Shown here: positions 23,808 through 36,542 of the stretch, piece by piece
Layout of the letters: every line of letters begins with the position of its first letter
Numbering within the stretch: position 1 is the first letter of the stretch
Source: Coptis chinensis
Taxonomy: Eukaryota; Streptophyta; Magnoliopsida; Ranunculales; Ranunculaceae
NCBI GenBank assembly: GCA_015680905.1
Contig: CM027377.1
Coordinates: forward strand, 22,592,501-22,656,500
Reading direction: 5' to 3'
Length of the DNA: 64,000 nucleotides
Notes under the pieces: model-generated
What the model was told of the DNA's origin: nothing
Database searches by the model: none
What the model saw: only the letters and a program-made list of their open reading frames with translations
Translations under genes and position numbers: made by a program

Positions 23808-24773
23808 TATCTTGCTCTCCTCTCTTGCGCTATCTCTCTTGTCCATCTTCAATTAGATCAAAACATCAACACTCTTTCTGAATGGTGAATACGTTTCCAC
23901 ACGGATTGACTCGTGAGTTTGGCAAAAAGTTGGGTATACCCACGACACATGCTAAAGGAATATCACACTGGCCCAAGTTCCTAGGTTCAAAGTATTTGTG
24001 ACTAACACAAAATGAAGATATCCTAGCCTTAATATAAGCAGATAAAGCCCTCTTTTATCATATTAAGCATTGTATTCCTTGTTTACATTCTTCATCGCTA
24101 ATGGTGATTTCTTATTAATAACAGTTCAATTAACAAAAACAATCAAATCTAAAAATATGGCTGCAATATGAATCCCTTTATCTCCGGAAAATAAACTCTT
24201 CAGATACTTTCAAATAAAGTAAACGAGAGCAAATCAAAGCTTAAATTTTGAGAGTGCCTGTCACTCCTATCCTATACATATTAATCCATTATCTGAGATG
24301 ATTCATAAGATGTTACCTGTGGTACCCATCTCTTGCCTATTGTCATCAATTCGAGATATAAACACTTACAACCCTCAGTAGGATAGAGATGACACCACAA
24401 ATTTACATCGAGGCAGCGAACCAACCAAAGTGGTCAAGAAAATGATCATAGATCAACTCTACAGAGGAGAAGAATGCATGCCTTTATGATATTGCGATAT
24501 CCATTAGGTCTCCCACGAGCTTTTGTTGTGACCTCTAACAAGGAGATGTCGAAAGAGAACTTATTGCTTCACCTCGAAAACCAAAGTTTTTGAAAGGCAC
24601 ATCCAGCCAAACCAAGCAGTGAAATTTTGATGTTGCTTTGTTCACATCCAACACAAAACTCATTACAACAAGGAATAGCAAACGAAAAACTAACCACATT
24701 GGACTAATCATTGCAGTACCATTCAGCCGAAAAGAGAAATTGAAATGTAAACAGCTCCAACTTGTGGGTGGGT

Positions 24774-24809
24774 GTCAGTGTGTGTGTGTGTTTGGGGGGG
24801 GGGGGGGGG
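24774..24809 (+). repeat. TG run followed by a 16-base G tract
   Basis: GTGTGTGTG is followed by TTT and 16 consecutive G residues. Long G tracts are prone to sequencing and assembly length errors. Confidence 0.9.
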
Positions 24810-26364
24810 TGGAGCAGGTCTTAAACACGGAGTAGAGGATCAGTTAGAAAGGGGAAGAGGAGGAATTTGGTACATTACCACCACACTTCCTTTCATTCTC
24901 AAAGAAACCCTTTTCTTCTCATATTAGAACCTTTGAGACCCAAGCTCTGATTGCTTCCCCGTCTTAACTGAGAAGAACTACACTTGTAATTGGATTATAT
25001 GAGGGGGATATTGGATTAAGTCAGAGATTTTGTATATATTTTTAAGCCAGTTTTGCTTCATGTGGAGTATAGATCAAGCGATTCAAGCCCGAATGTAATG
25101 TCCGGATATTTAGCAGTTTTAGACACTATCGAAAAGACAAACCCAAATTATCTTGAGCTATATCACGGGATTTTCCTATTCTCATTGATACTTGGCCTAA
25201 AGAGTGCCAGTAATAAGTGAAGAATGTATTGAAATAAATATCTAAACATAGTTACCGTATCTTTCTCCTAACGGCACCGACCATCCATCGAGTAATTCCA
25301 CATCCCCGCATTCGAATGCACAATGAATGCAACATTATTATAGTTTAACATATGCATGAGTGATCTAAACAAGAAAAGAAAATGAATGCTCACCATCATC
25401 CTCTACTTTAACATAACCTGCTTAACAAGCAACACTAATAACGACATTTACCCGAAACAACATATGCCACTTGATCTTATAGGAGGGAAAATAATAGAAA
25501 CCTATCTTGCAAATTAGAACTCAAAACACAAAAAATGAAGCCCTAATACTACCACTAAACTTTCTTTAGAAGTACCTTGGAATGTTTTAATGCATTGAGA
25601 TTAAAGATACGACTTTCGATAAAGCTTACTAGCAAATAATCAAGTATAACAATAAATATTATAAAAATAATGTGTTGTATAAATAATAATAATAATAAAG
25701 TCGTAACATAATAAGTATAATGAACTATGATTACGATAATATGCTATTATGTACCAATTCTTGGGTTTATTTTATACCTTGGTTGAAGCCGCATCTATGC
25801 TATTATATACCAATTCTTCAACGACCCTTGTCAAGTCAAACGAGAACAACATTCATTCGAGCGAAGGGCTGTAAAAGAGCCTTCCGGTAACCGCTTTATA
25901 CTTGTCATTTGCACCCCAAACCCGACAAAATGCTAAAATGTGGCTAAACCAGTGCGATTGACACGCAAATGATCCTTTGATCTCGTTACGGATCGATCCC
26001 TCGCCCTCTGGCTCCACTTCTTCCTTCTTCTCTTTATAAGCGTTTGCAGGAAATGTCCAAGGCTCCACCATCCTCCCTCCTCCTTTATCCGGGCTTGGGA
26101 CCGGCAAATTGCAAACCAATTATATTGATTTGCACAGTGGAGTTAAAATGGGTTAGTACTTTCTTCAACCCGCTAAGCAAACAAGCATACATATACTGCA
26201 ATCAAATTTAATAAATAGATATAGTACGAACATATTAAAGTCAATACTCATCCATACCAAAAAAAGACCATAAGTTTGTCAAGTCACTATGACATCCATA
26301 TTAAATAAAAAACAAACGACATTCAAAACATAAAGTAACCAAACCATACTGAAAAATTCCAAGT

Positions 26365-28157
26365 TCAGAAAGTTTGCATCCTTGACTCGAGCCAAATTAA
26401 AGGACCTCCTGCACTAAAGCCATCCAAAAATCTAACTCCATCTTGGGGCCCATCGTAAACAAGAGCATCACCAACCAAGACTTCCTCTATGTAGACTTTT
26501 TTTTCACCTGCGAGAACTTTTCTGCCATTGCAATCTCCAGCTGTCTCTGTCATGACATACCCTTTAGCAACCACTACACCATCCCTATCTAATAAAGATA
26601 CATTTGGTGAAGAACCAAGCGTCCCAGAAGGAGGATTCAAATTTGCAAACATATTCATCAAGTTTTGTTGAGTCGAGTGACGAATAGAACTGGAACCGAC
26701 TTCAGTTTCTGGTGTTGTTTGGCTGCACGGTGGTTGAGCAATCGGTGTTCCATTGCTTTTGACAGCCTTAAGTACATCCTGACACAATTTATAGTAACAA
26801 TTAGTTATACATAATGATATTGTATGCAATAAAGCACAAGTGCAAACTGCAAACTCACCTTTAACACGCCCATGCCATTAACTAAGGAAGACTTCATCTC
26901 ATTCATTTCCCCTTCAACTTCGAATGGATGAAGAGTTTGCTTCTGTCGCAATAATGCCTTGGCAATACATGCGTTGCAATTGCTTCTTAGACTTGTTGGA
27001 GCTGATTCCACGAGTTCTACTCCTTTTGTCGGGCCCAAAGACTTCGACAACTCATCATTATCGAAGTCTACTTCCATTACACCCCCTCACCACCAGCTTG
27101 CTTCTTTTCTTCTTTTATGAGAAGCCTCCACTTGTTCCTACAATATTAACCACCGATATGAGTAATACAATATGCAACATAGTCTATATACAATACCAAC
27201 ACACGGTAAGTTCAAGCTTCAATGTTATTAAAACTTACATAATGGGTCCGAGCACTTTCGCTAATATAGTTCCATCCACGACGCTCATGTCCTTTTTTCC
27301 AACTATCTACCCGTCCATGTTTTCTGCTAGGATCTTCTTTATCCTACAAAAAATCCTTAATAGTTGTTAGCATAACGTGATAAGAAATCGTTAGTGCAAG
27401 AATAGACACCTACCATTTTATCCGGTTTATGGGCATATGTCCCGCCCATTAGTATGTCGATATATATTCTTTTGGCATTCTCTGCATTCTTTATGCGTTT
27501 CTAGCTCTCACTTTAGCGGTACTCTCATTTCTAACAAACACAGCCCAATGATTTGGGTCCTTACCATCTGGGCATCTTTGCAATAGCTTCTTCCACTCCC
27601 CGCCTTACGCCAAAATTTCTTTCCGCAGGGCATACTTTGCTGATCTGAACTTTTGGGGAAAGTCCTTTTCAACTTCTCGGCGTGCCATTGCTTGGGGAAC
27701 ATTAGGCTCAAATTCTTCCTACATGAACAAAGTGACTTTTGTTTATTTCATATTAAGTAAATTTCCATACATAGGGCTGGACAACATGTAGATATAGAAC
27801 TTGAAAAACATACTAATATTCAAGAATAATGGATGCTATCATCGAAATTAAAGTACATGTAAATCTTACCATTAATTTATTCCAGACATTATCCTTGAAG
27901 CTTCCATCTATTTTCCTCCAATCCTTGTAATGAATTGGAATACGAGATCGAACATAAATACCAACCTGGGTATTCCATTTGGCATGGTTAGGACCCACAG
28001 CGACGCCATCCTCATCGAACTCTATAGGTAACTTGGTAATCGTTGGTGAGTTTCCCGAAGGCTAAGATGTGTGAGAGTCTGAAGTTGAATTATGAGATGG
28101 AAGTGGGACTGAACTCGATGGCTGGGAAGCAATAGATTGAGATTGACCTAGTGCCAT
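26365..28157 (-). pseudogene. CACTA second protein (TnpA/PTTA, Transposase_24-like), broken
   Basis: An ATG at 28157 opens MALGQSQSIASQPSSS. The conserved part follows: FDEDGVAVGPNHAKWNTQVG, RSRIPIHYKDWRKID, and FKDNVWNKLM ending at a GTAAG donor (about 27867). Later exons read EEFEPNVPQAMARREVEKDF, NHWAVFVRNESTAKVRARNA, and KHGRVDSWKKGHERRGWNYI. The final exon (from about 26778) ends with LLDRDGVVVAKGYVM and AGGPLIWLES. This layout fits the plant PTTA/En-Spm protein that binds subterminal repeats. In-frame stops occur after SDSHTS, EILA and RARNA. It lies 0.26 kb downstream of the TNP2 gene on the same strand. Confidence 0.75.
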
Positions 28158-28420
28158 TATTAAATAGCCTACTATATGACAAAAAATGTTAGAACAAATA
28201 GGTAAAATTAGGATACCACAAAAAAATGACAAAGTTCAAAAGTATACATTTATAGAGACTATTCTTGATTAAAAAAAAAAAAAAAAACAACTCAAACACA
28301 CCTTTCACCCAACTGCACAGACAAACTTCAAAATAGAAAGAGTTTATATATTTAAAACTAGAAAATGAGAAGTTCGCATGCAACTAAAAATCTCACAATA
28401 TGAGAGTGCAACTATTACAA

Positions 28421-31400
28421 TCAGGTTAGACTTTCCATCAACGGCTGCAAATTAGGTTGGTCCTCAAGAATAGATTGGAAGTCAGTTGGTGCATCTCGTT
28501 CATCAACTCGACTTGTCAATCGCCTAGGCGAATTTATGACTACCCACCAGTTAGGATTTCTCAAATCCTCCGAGTAAAACACTTGACTAGCCTCGGAAGC
28601 AAGAATCACCGCTCATCAAAGTATTGATCAACACTCTTTAGCTTATTGAGATTAACCATCACTAAATTAGAATCGGACAAAGTTTACAACCATTGGTCTT
28701 GTCCTCCACCCTCACCCAATTACAATAAAAGACAACATCTTTGGAAAGTCATTATATAGTCCAACTCTATTATCTGTTCGATAACCCCATACCACTTAGT
28801 CGATGAATCAATAGGATTTTTGTCTTTCCTACTGACGGCGAACGTAGTGATTGCTTTCATGCAAACACCACTATCTTGTGTGGAAACTGTTTTAGATCAT
28901 GCGACCTAGTAGAGAACACAAAACCATTAACACGGTACTTTTTATATGTTTTAGCTTTGAACAATGGTCCTTGGACAAATCGCCATAAGTCACAATCAGT
29001 GTCTTTTGCAACCAACAACCGTGAAGTAAAAAAATGACAATTAGAAAGATAAAATTAAAATACTAATTGTAATATCCTACTAAACTAAATTATATATAAA
29101 ACAATACCTTGTCATATAACCACACAATAAACTTAGTCCTCAGATCTCCACTTCGCCTTTGCTACCCCTTTTCTTACGCACGTCATAGATTTGCTTGCAA
29201 GGCACGATATTCACTACAATTTGTTTATACAGTTTGACACGACTATTTATTACGACTTTTTAGACTAGTAAATGTTTGAGTCAAATCTATCAAAACAATC
29301 AAACCTGTAATGTTCATCAAGCTTTTCGATGTCGAAAAAAAAGAACCCACCTACGGATTTGTATCCATTGTTCCTTGCCTAGGATCACAGTTTTACCCTC
29401 AAGTATAGGCCCCTCATCACTATATTCTCCATCTTCATCTAGAAATGCCTCACGAGTAGCTTTGTGATTTCCATCCCGAGAATTTGGCATGTACTCCATA
29501 GCATACCTAACAGACTCAAAAACAATATAGGACTCCGCAATGGAGCCTTCAACATAACGTTTATTGCTCGGAATATTTTTACACTCCTTCATTGCCCTAT
29601 TAAAATAAACAAAACCAAAATTGTACTTTGTAGTTTAAACATAATAATTGCCACTAAATAAAAAATAAAAGTAAAGGCATTTTACATACCGCTCAAATGG
29701 ATACATCCACCTAGGATACACAGTCCACAAATCAGCCCTTCATCACCAAATGCACCAAGAGGTGGATGCCGATATCAAAAAAGCGGTTGGAAAATACTTT
29801 TCCAATACACACAATGCCTCTGCAACCATGTATTTGGCATCTTGGATTTCCTTTCGGATTAAGACTTTCGAACATAGAAGATTAAAAAATAAGCTAATCT
29901 GATGAATAGCTCTACGCAAATCGCGGTGTTTTGGAAAAGCGTGCTGAAGCAAAACTGGAAGCAAGTAACACATAATCACGTGATAGTCATGTGATTTCAT
30001 TATAAGCAAACCAGGAGGACTCAAAGTGACAATGTTTTTTAAGTTCGATGAAAAACCTGTAGGAAGCTTCAAATTCTTCAAAATTGTGCAGAACTCAAGC
30101 TTCTCATCTTTATTCAAAACAAATGGGGCTTTTGGTTTAACAGATCTCCCTGTGATTGGGTCTGTTTGCATCCATTGACCACTATGAATCCCCATTTTCT
30201 TCAAATCCTCCTCGTGCTCGAATCAGTATCCTTTGTTTTGTCTTTCTTGTCAAGAATCACATTTATTATGTGTTCTGCCACGTTCTTCTCATCGTGCATC
30301 ACGTCAATAACATGTTGAATTTTATGCTTCGGCCAATATTCCAGTTCAAAGAGAATAGACCTCTTATACCATGCTTCAAAGAACTTCATAATCTTCATCA
30401 TCTTCATCATCTCCAATAGCAACCACATCCACATCATCTATACTCCGTTTGGTACCTTTTAATACTTTCCCCGTGTACATAATGGACCGCGACTTAACAT
30501 TTTCTCAATTACTTCTCCCTTTAACCTTGGCGGAGGAGGGTTTAACTCTTTTGTCTTAACTCCTAAGTACTTGCCTTGCCTAAATGGGTGATCAGATTTA
30601 GAAACATCCGGTAATTTGTATAAACGATCTTCCTTGCGTTTGAAGATGCATAGACGGAGTTTCATCACCACAAATAGGGCGGGCTTTGTAACCATGTGTT
30701 ACCGCGGCCGATAAATTGCCATCTGTTGGTAAATCATGAATTCCCCACATCAACATAGCCCTCAAAGTAAAATGCTCCTGTTTGTGCATGTCATAAGTCG
30801 CCACCCTTCTTTCCCATAACTATTGTAACTCATCAACTAGTGGTCTAAGGAATACATCGATGTTTTGACTTCGGTGCCTTCGCCCCGGTATTAACAACGA
30901 CATCATATGGAACTCAGATTTCATGCACAAAGGCGGTGGCGATTATAAGGCACCACGAAAATAGGCCAACAACTATAACCAAATGGATTGAACACCACGT
31001 GGATTGAATCCATCGGTTTGCAATTCAAGCCAAACATTACGCCCTTCCTTAGCAAAATCTGGCCAATCATCTTTACATGTCTTCCAATCGGGCGAGTCGA
31101 TTGGATGCCTCATATAATTCAAGAAGGTGTCAATTCTCATGTGCCCGCGCCATTTCACGTGTTATCCATGATATAGTGTACAACCTTTTAAGTCTAGGAA
31201 TCAAAGGGAAATGTCTCAATACTTTTCTTGCCTCTTTTGTTTCTTTCTTTCCAGATTTCCCTCCTTTACTTTGTACCTAGGCGTTTCACATTGAGGACAC
31301 ACATTGTCAAATCAAATCAGCCTTATAATATATAGCATACAATTATTTTCACATGCATCTATGCACTCGGCTTTCATTCCCGGATCTTTCAACATTGCCT

Positions 31401-32033
31401 TCATTGCGGGGATACTTAGAAGGCAAAGTGTTTCCATCCGCAACCACGCTTTCAACAAAGACAAAAGCGGCGGTCACACTATTTCCGACCAATTATCTTT
31501 GCTTCTTCAAGTTATGGAGGTCCACAAATTCTTGAAAGGGTTGTGACAGAGCCTCACATGAGGGGTATAATTTTTCTTCTGCTTTTTCTTATATTCATTG
31601 TACCTCTTACCCAAATCAGGTTCTAGAACAATAGGTGGTTCAACATCTTGACTTGACTTCCATCGCCTCCACTCAAATCACCCACTAATTCTTCATGCAT
31701 GCCATAAGCAACATCAACGAAATTCCCTATCCCTAGTCCTTTCTCACTATTTTCTTCTTCAACTCGGTTTACCATTCGATCCTTATATGGGTTTTCACCA
31801 TGTAAAACCCATACACGATATGTTGATTCTATACCGTTATGAATCAAATGTTTTCTAACTATATCATATGCAAACCTTTTCCTATTTCGACATTTGTTAC
31901 ATGGGCAAGGACACGTGGTCAACGTTTCGTCTTTGCCACTAGCGAATAGAATAAAATCGGAAACCCCCTGCCTATACACACTCCCAAGTCTGTCATTTTC
32001 ATTCATCCAATCTTTTAGAATCGGTTGAGACAT
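28421..32033 (-). pseudogene. TNP2-like CACTA transposase, broken
   Basis: Domains occur in the family order. First is a transposase-associated N-terminal domain (from the ATG at 32033, with YRQGVSDFILFA, CPCNKCRN and YRVWVLHGENPY). Next is the TNP2/Transposase_21 core (CPQCETPRYK, NYMRHPIDSPDWK, VWLELQTDGFNPRG, TLRAMLMWGIHDLPTDGNLS). Then comes the DUF4218 region (about 30380-29320, DVMHDEKNVAEHI, GFSSNLKNIVTLSPPG, MKSHDYHVIMCYLLPVL, EGSIAESYIVFE) and a DUF4216 end (MILASEASQVFYSEDL). Many stops and frameshifts separate these blocks, so it cannot make an active enzyme. Confidence 0.88.
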
Positions 32034-32648
32034 TCTGCAAGTAGCACATCAAGTAAACACAAGGAACAAGTGATAGGGTCAATGTCATTTCCTACTAGCC
32101 TGGCTTTTAGCACTATCTGTTTATGAAAATTTGATGCATAACGTTCTATAAATATTGAACTATCTCGGTAAACAAGCTAAATGGTGCCTACATTTTAACA
32201 TTGAAGGCATTATAACATATAAGCACAAAATGCAAGACAAAATAAAAGACTTCTCATTCCCCAACATCGTTACACTCTACTCACAAGATAATTGCACGAA
32301 ATTCAGTCTTAAAAAATATAAAATATATGCTATCGGTTTGCACATATATACAAACTCATGTAGTTCATTGTAGATTTTATTCCAAAGGCTCACCAATAGG
32401 ATCTTGATCTGTCAAATCACTTCGATACAAGTTTGAAAATTTTGAACTTGCTTCAAATATGAGTCTGAATTTCAAAAAGAGATACTTTGTGTACTAGTTC
32501 AGATTTTATCTTTTAAAACCCACAGTTACCAGAAACAAGACATGGGTTATTCTTTGTTTAAATATTCAACCCATTCCAGCATGAACTCTAGAAAACCCTA
32601 TCCACGCTATCAAACTTTAAAAAAAATGAGTTAGATACTACTAACAAT

Positions 32649-33742
32649 CAGTGGCGGAGCCAGGATTTTGTTCCAGGGTGAGCCAATGAATGCTACAACC
32701 GTGGGTAGAGAGATAACTTGTAGGAAAGTAGAAACACAATTCATAGACACCACGGCTACTAGTTATCTCAGTTTAGAGTCGGATGGTGTGCATCACGATT
32801 AGCTAGTTCGATCTACGTAGAGACCACATCTATTAGACGAACAAGAATACAAAAATAATATGAAAAAATGCCAAAAAATTAGAGAGCTCATCGTTCTACT
32901 GTCTCTCCGTCGTATCTTTGTTTTCTGTTTTTCAAAGAAATTATTTTGTTTTGAAAGTTCTTTCTAATTTTGCATTTTGATCTCTTCTTATGATAAACTC
33001 AATTAACCCCGAAATTAAAGGTGTGTCTATGACCACAAAAAGATCCAACCATTAGTTAAATTTCTCAATTTCCAAAGATCCAAAGGTCACATTTCTCAAT
33101 TTCGAAGGCAACCTCTTTTTAATCAAGTTATCGCCATTATTTAAAAAATTTAAGAGAGATGAATAAGATTGAAATAATAAATACAGAGATGTTAATGAGA
33201 GTTCCACCAAAATAAAACGAAAATACTTATATAACCCACCACTTTGTTTGTTGATTCTCCCCTCTCATTAATATTTCCACAGTCCAATCTTTTTCTTTCT
33301 TTTATTCAGTTGTCACTCCATAGAAAAGAGAGAGATTGATTGAAAAAATATTTCTAAAACATGCCTACTTGGTTTTTCGGATTTCAATGTAAGGTTTGAT
33401 TGAGTTTAGGGAGTTTGAATTAAAGAAATGGAATTAGATTAGATTAGAGAAGCATTTGGGTTCATTTTAATTCACTACCAAATTACTCCCTCAAACACAA
33501 TATCGCCATTAAATTTTTTTCTTTGAAAATGAAAATTATCTTATCTATAAGTGAGGGAAGTTATGGAGGGGTGAAACTGGGTTTGTTTTTCAAATCACTG
33601 CTTTTTCGGGGCTGAATATATGGAAAGTAGTACTCCAAACAAAGTAAATAAGTAAAGTTAGTACTCTCTAAAAATAACACTAATTTTTACTTTAAAAATC
33701 CGAGGGTGAGCGGCGCACCACCCCCCCCTAGCTCCACCACCG
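32649..33742. mobile_element. Non-autonomous hAT element, 1094 bp, inside the CACTA
   Basis: The ends are CAGTGGCGGAGCCAGG on the left and, inverted, CGGTGGTGGAGCTAGG on the right. Identical 8-bp duplications CTAACAAT flank it (32641-32648 and 33743-33750), as expected for hAT. No transposase is visible. It lies between the TNP2 start and the right end of the CACTA and is the innermost level of the nest. Confidence 0.9.
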
Positions 33743-34386
33743 CTAACAATCTAACAATCCACAAACCAATTCGACAATGGGTAGCTTTAATCCTATTATG
33801 TGAGGCGATAAGCTGGGCCGGTTGTTACATCGGATGGGGAGTCTGTCATTTCGATTCGAGCATACCTTGTTAATCACTCAAGACAGAGCTGAGATATTAA
33901 CCCAGTGTTAGAATCATTCAACCGGTGAAGGGGAGGACACTAACAGATGACATTTGGTCAATATAGTAAAGTATAACAACTTACTTTCGGGTTCATTTTT
34001 TTTTTGAAAATGAAACTCCATGGCCACCTATTTTCTTCAAATCTGAATTTTAATGTCATTAAACAAAGAAGGTGGCCATTCTATGAACCTTCCCTCCAAA
34101 AGAGAAATGTGGGTTATCACCAATCTATCAATTCTAATTGTTATAATCCTCAAATGCCAAAAGATAAATAATCTTGAACCAAATTGTACTATGCATTCAC
34201 ATGAAATGAGTTCAAACAATTCTACAATTCTACTAAGCATCCATCCAAGTAGGCTTAAGCTAAAAACATTTCAACAAAGTAAGAATGGTAAACGAAAATC
34301 GGCTATCCTTAACATCCACCAAATCTCTCCATATGCCCACTCTTGTACATAAGCAAATCCTGCAAAATTTGCGAAGTCCAACATTT
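33743..34386. other. CACTA 5' region beside the SmD1 copy, no gene recognised
   Basis: AT-rich DNA with overlapping short frames on both strands and no recognisable motif. It continues into the SmD1 pseudogene. Confidence 0.4.
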
Positions 34387-34723
34387 CTAGTGACCACCGC
34401 CGTCCGCGTCCTCGCCCATGGCCACGCCGCGACCGTCCCCATAGGCCTCCCAAATTGTTGGTTTCTTTGGCTTGACCCTAGGTGTCTCCTCAACCAAGTA
34501 AAGTCTCAAGGTTTATCTTTGTCGGGGAGAATGTAATAGCGAATCTTGCTGCCCCTCACAAATGGATGATCAAGAGTCACCGGATTCTTTCCTTTTAGCG
34601 TCGGTTTAACCGTCTTCAAATGAGTATGAATACGATGATGGTGCCATGAACAATAGTGCCGTTCTTAAGCTCGATCGACAATCGTCTCGTTGTTCAACTT
34701 CATCAAAACCCGACGAGCTTCAT
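34387..34723 (-). pseudogene. Processed (intronless) copy of SmD1 captured in the CACTA
   Basis: From the ATG at 34723, frames give [64 protein letters not shown] and an arginine/glycine tail, then a stop at 34387. This is the whole length of SmD1 (about 115 residues), a core spliceosomal Sm protein. At least four small frameshifts break it. No introns interrupt it and a 5'UTR-like ACCCTAGTTTTGG precedes the ATG, which suggests a retrocopy. No poly-A tail is visible downstream. It lies in the 5' region of the transposase genes, same strand. Confidence 0.85.
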
Positions 34724-35839
34724 TGTCGTCCGCGTTGTTTGAGGCGAGGAAGAAACCAAAACTAGGGTTTAAGTCGAGAGGAGTTACTTTCGGGTTCATT
34801 CTTTGGCACTCATAACGTTATAATAAAACTCTTTGGTAAACTTGTACCTTAATTAGTTAGTTTCAAGAACAAAACCTATACCAGATTTACCTTCAAACAC
34901 TAACAACCTTAACATCTCGTTCCGCATTCTTCCCAATCCCTCTCCCTATACCACCCATACCCGGCAAATACCGCTTTCCCATACCCATTAACCGAACACC
35001 TATAAACTCTTCCAACCCTTTATCATCCGAAACTTTTTTATATCTTCACGAAATTTCTCCAACAATTTCAACTCAAGAGCAACATTATTATTAGTTGCCT
35101 TTTTGTCCACACCCGTATCTTTCTTGGGTCTGATATTTAAACCGTATGAAGTTGAGTTTGGGTTTGGGTTTGTCATCAACAGGACTGGTGTATTCATTAT
35201 ACAGACCGTGTGTGTGTTTGCTAGCATGAATATTAATCTAACAATCCACAAACCAGGAAAAATATAAATCATAACATAACTAAAATAAGTAATTACTAAT
35301 TACATATAGAAGAGCAAAATCAAACCACAAAAATCGAATTTTTTAATGAATAAAACAAGTAATAAAAATCGCACCTTTGGTTATAACTGTAGCCAACCAA
35401 CACCCAAGTTAATTTCAGTTGTGATATCACCTAGTAGTAGTGTGAAAAATTGAAAAAGAGATATGAGATGATGAAACATACAAAATCAGAGAAGAAGAAA
35501 GCGCGTAAAGTACGTTACCTAATAGCGGTAGCAGCGGCGTCCGGTGCTGACTCCCAAAACTTGTTGAAGGAGAAGGATGAACTTGTTGAACGAGAGAAGG
35601 ATGAAAGTTGAACGAGAGAAGGATGAAGGATGAAAGTTGAACGAGAGAAGGATGAAAATAGGGCTATTCATTAGTAATCTTAAATAGGGGGAAAGAGCGC
35701 GAGAATTTTGGCCTTTCCCTCTCACCGAAATTTCTTTCCTCACCGAAAATTTTAATTTAGAAATTTTAAATTCTAATTTAGTTATTATTTTTAATGTTAT
35801 ATTTAATATTCACGATTTATTTACGCTTTTTGGTCCAAA
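34724..35839. other. CACTA 5' region, no gene recognised
   Basis: A minus-strand frame at 35000-35272 ends ELKLLEKFREDIKKFRMIKG, which looks protein-like but is not recognised. A short tandem repeat of GTTGAACGAGAGAAGGATGA occurs three times at about 35578-35656. The transposase promoter should lie here but no TATA box was fixed. Confidence 0.4.
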
Positions 35840-36005
35840 CAAACAATTTTAAAACGTAACAAATTAATTCTCATATTTGGCAAAATTAAAGTAACACTTT
35901 ATATATAATTGTAACACTTATAAAACGTTAGGAACCTAGTTACACTTTAAAACCGTTACTAAGCAAAAAACTGGAGCGTTACTAATATCCTGTTTTGGTG
36001 TAGTG
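35840..36005. repeat. Right subterminal repeats and TIR of the CACTA element
   Basis: Several AACGTTA/GTTAC/ACCGTTACT words lie close to the inverted terminal repeat that ends TAGTG at 36005. They mirror, more sparsely, the repeats at 13245-13790. Confidence 0.75.
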
Positions 36006-36050
36006 AATATTACGTTTATTCTTCGCCGCAAGGAACGAATTCCATCCGAC

Positions 36051-36063
36051 GAAGAGGGGGCGG
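36051..36063 (+). promoter_or_regulatory. Polypurine tract of the Tat element
   Basis: GAAGAGGGGGCGG directly precedes the 3' LTR (TGTATGTACC at 36064). Such a purine run primes plus-strand DNA synthesis. Only about 55 bp of Tat sequence separate it from the CACTA end. Confidence 0.75.
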
Positions 36064-36542
36064 TGTATGTACCAGTGTACTCGTACCCCTACGAACGACT
36101 ATCATTGGGTACTACTATAAGAGAGCCGCTAATGAGGCGCGTTGCTTGCTCGCCATCTTGTGGCAGCAGTCCGCTTGCCTACTAGTGTGGCATTTGGGCA
36201 TGCCCCTTATTAGAGCAATGACACTACCCACTAATATGACACCCAAGTTATATATAGCAGGTCCGGAGATATGTCAAGGGATTTTTTCTATATGAAGCTT
36301 TGGGAAAGATTTCATACAAAGAGGGAAATATCTCATCAAATAAGGAAAGGGTATTTTAAGCAATAAGATTCCTATAAATACCCAACAATCATTTCAAAAA
36401 AAGAACTACGTTCATTTGAGAGACTTGATTCCAGAGAACGATTTGGATACGTAGGCAGCCATTGAAGGTACAGTCTCAACAATTCTACAACAATCTCCCT
36501 AACAAGATCGTTAGTGTGTTCGGGTGAGTTCTTACCCAAACA
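36064..36542 (+). repeat. 3' LTR of the Tat element, 479 bp
   Basis: It matches 7332-7807 nearly base for base, apart from a variable patch in the first 130 bases and a few single changes. It ends CCCAAACA, then the TSD copy CTGAG (36543-36547). It keeps the TATAAATA box (36373-36380). Confidence 0.92.

Larger units (their letters stand above)
22934..26364. other. CACTA interior, no gene recognised
   Basis: Contains a 33-bp CT microsatellite (23771-23803) and a TG run followed by 16 G (about 24774-24809). The other short frames here, including one at 25853-26119 on the minus strand, have no recognisable domain. The part next to 26365 probably belongs to the 3' end of the transposase transcription unit. 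Confidence 0.5.
13216..36005 (-). mobile_element. CACTA (En/Spm) transposon, 22.8 kb, carrying host gene fragments
   Basis: The ends are CACTATACCAAAACAGGA at 13216 and, inverted, CACTACACCAAAACAGGA at 36005. They are flanked by the 3-bp duplication AAT (13213-13215 and 36006-36008), as expected for CACTA. Subterminal repeats with AACCGTTACT/GTAACGGTT lie at both ends. Both transposase genes are on the minus strand with their 5' side towards 36005. The remainder holds pieces of SmD1, PEX6, HASTY and eIF3e plus unrecognised DNA. Both transposase frames are broken, so it now depends on another element. Confidence 0.93.
7332..36542 (+). mobile_element. Tat-type Ty3/gypsy retrotransposon split by a CACTA element
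   Basis: Two matching LTRs (7332-7807 and 36064-36542) are flanked by identical 5-bp duplications CTGAG (7327-7331 and 36543-36547). Without the CACTA at 13216-36005 and its duplicated AAT the element is about 6.4 kb. The internal order is primer site, gag remnant, RNase H, a second archaeal-type RNase H, integrase, tandem array, polypurine tract. The second RNase H before integrase is the hallmark of the Tat lineage. The reverse-transcriptase core is missing and all frames are broken, so it is a defective copy. The LTRs remain similar, with differences concentrated near 7392-7445. Confidence 0.9.

Noticed and set aside
34053..34536. Plus-strand frames of 83-99 codons overlapping the SmD1 copy
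   Set aside because: Antisense shadows and AT-rich chance frames.
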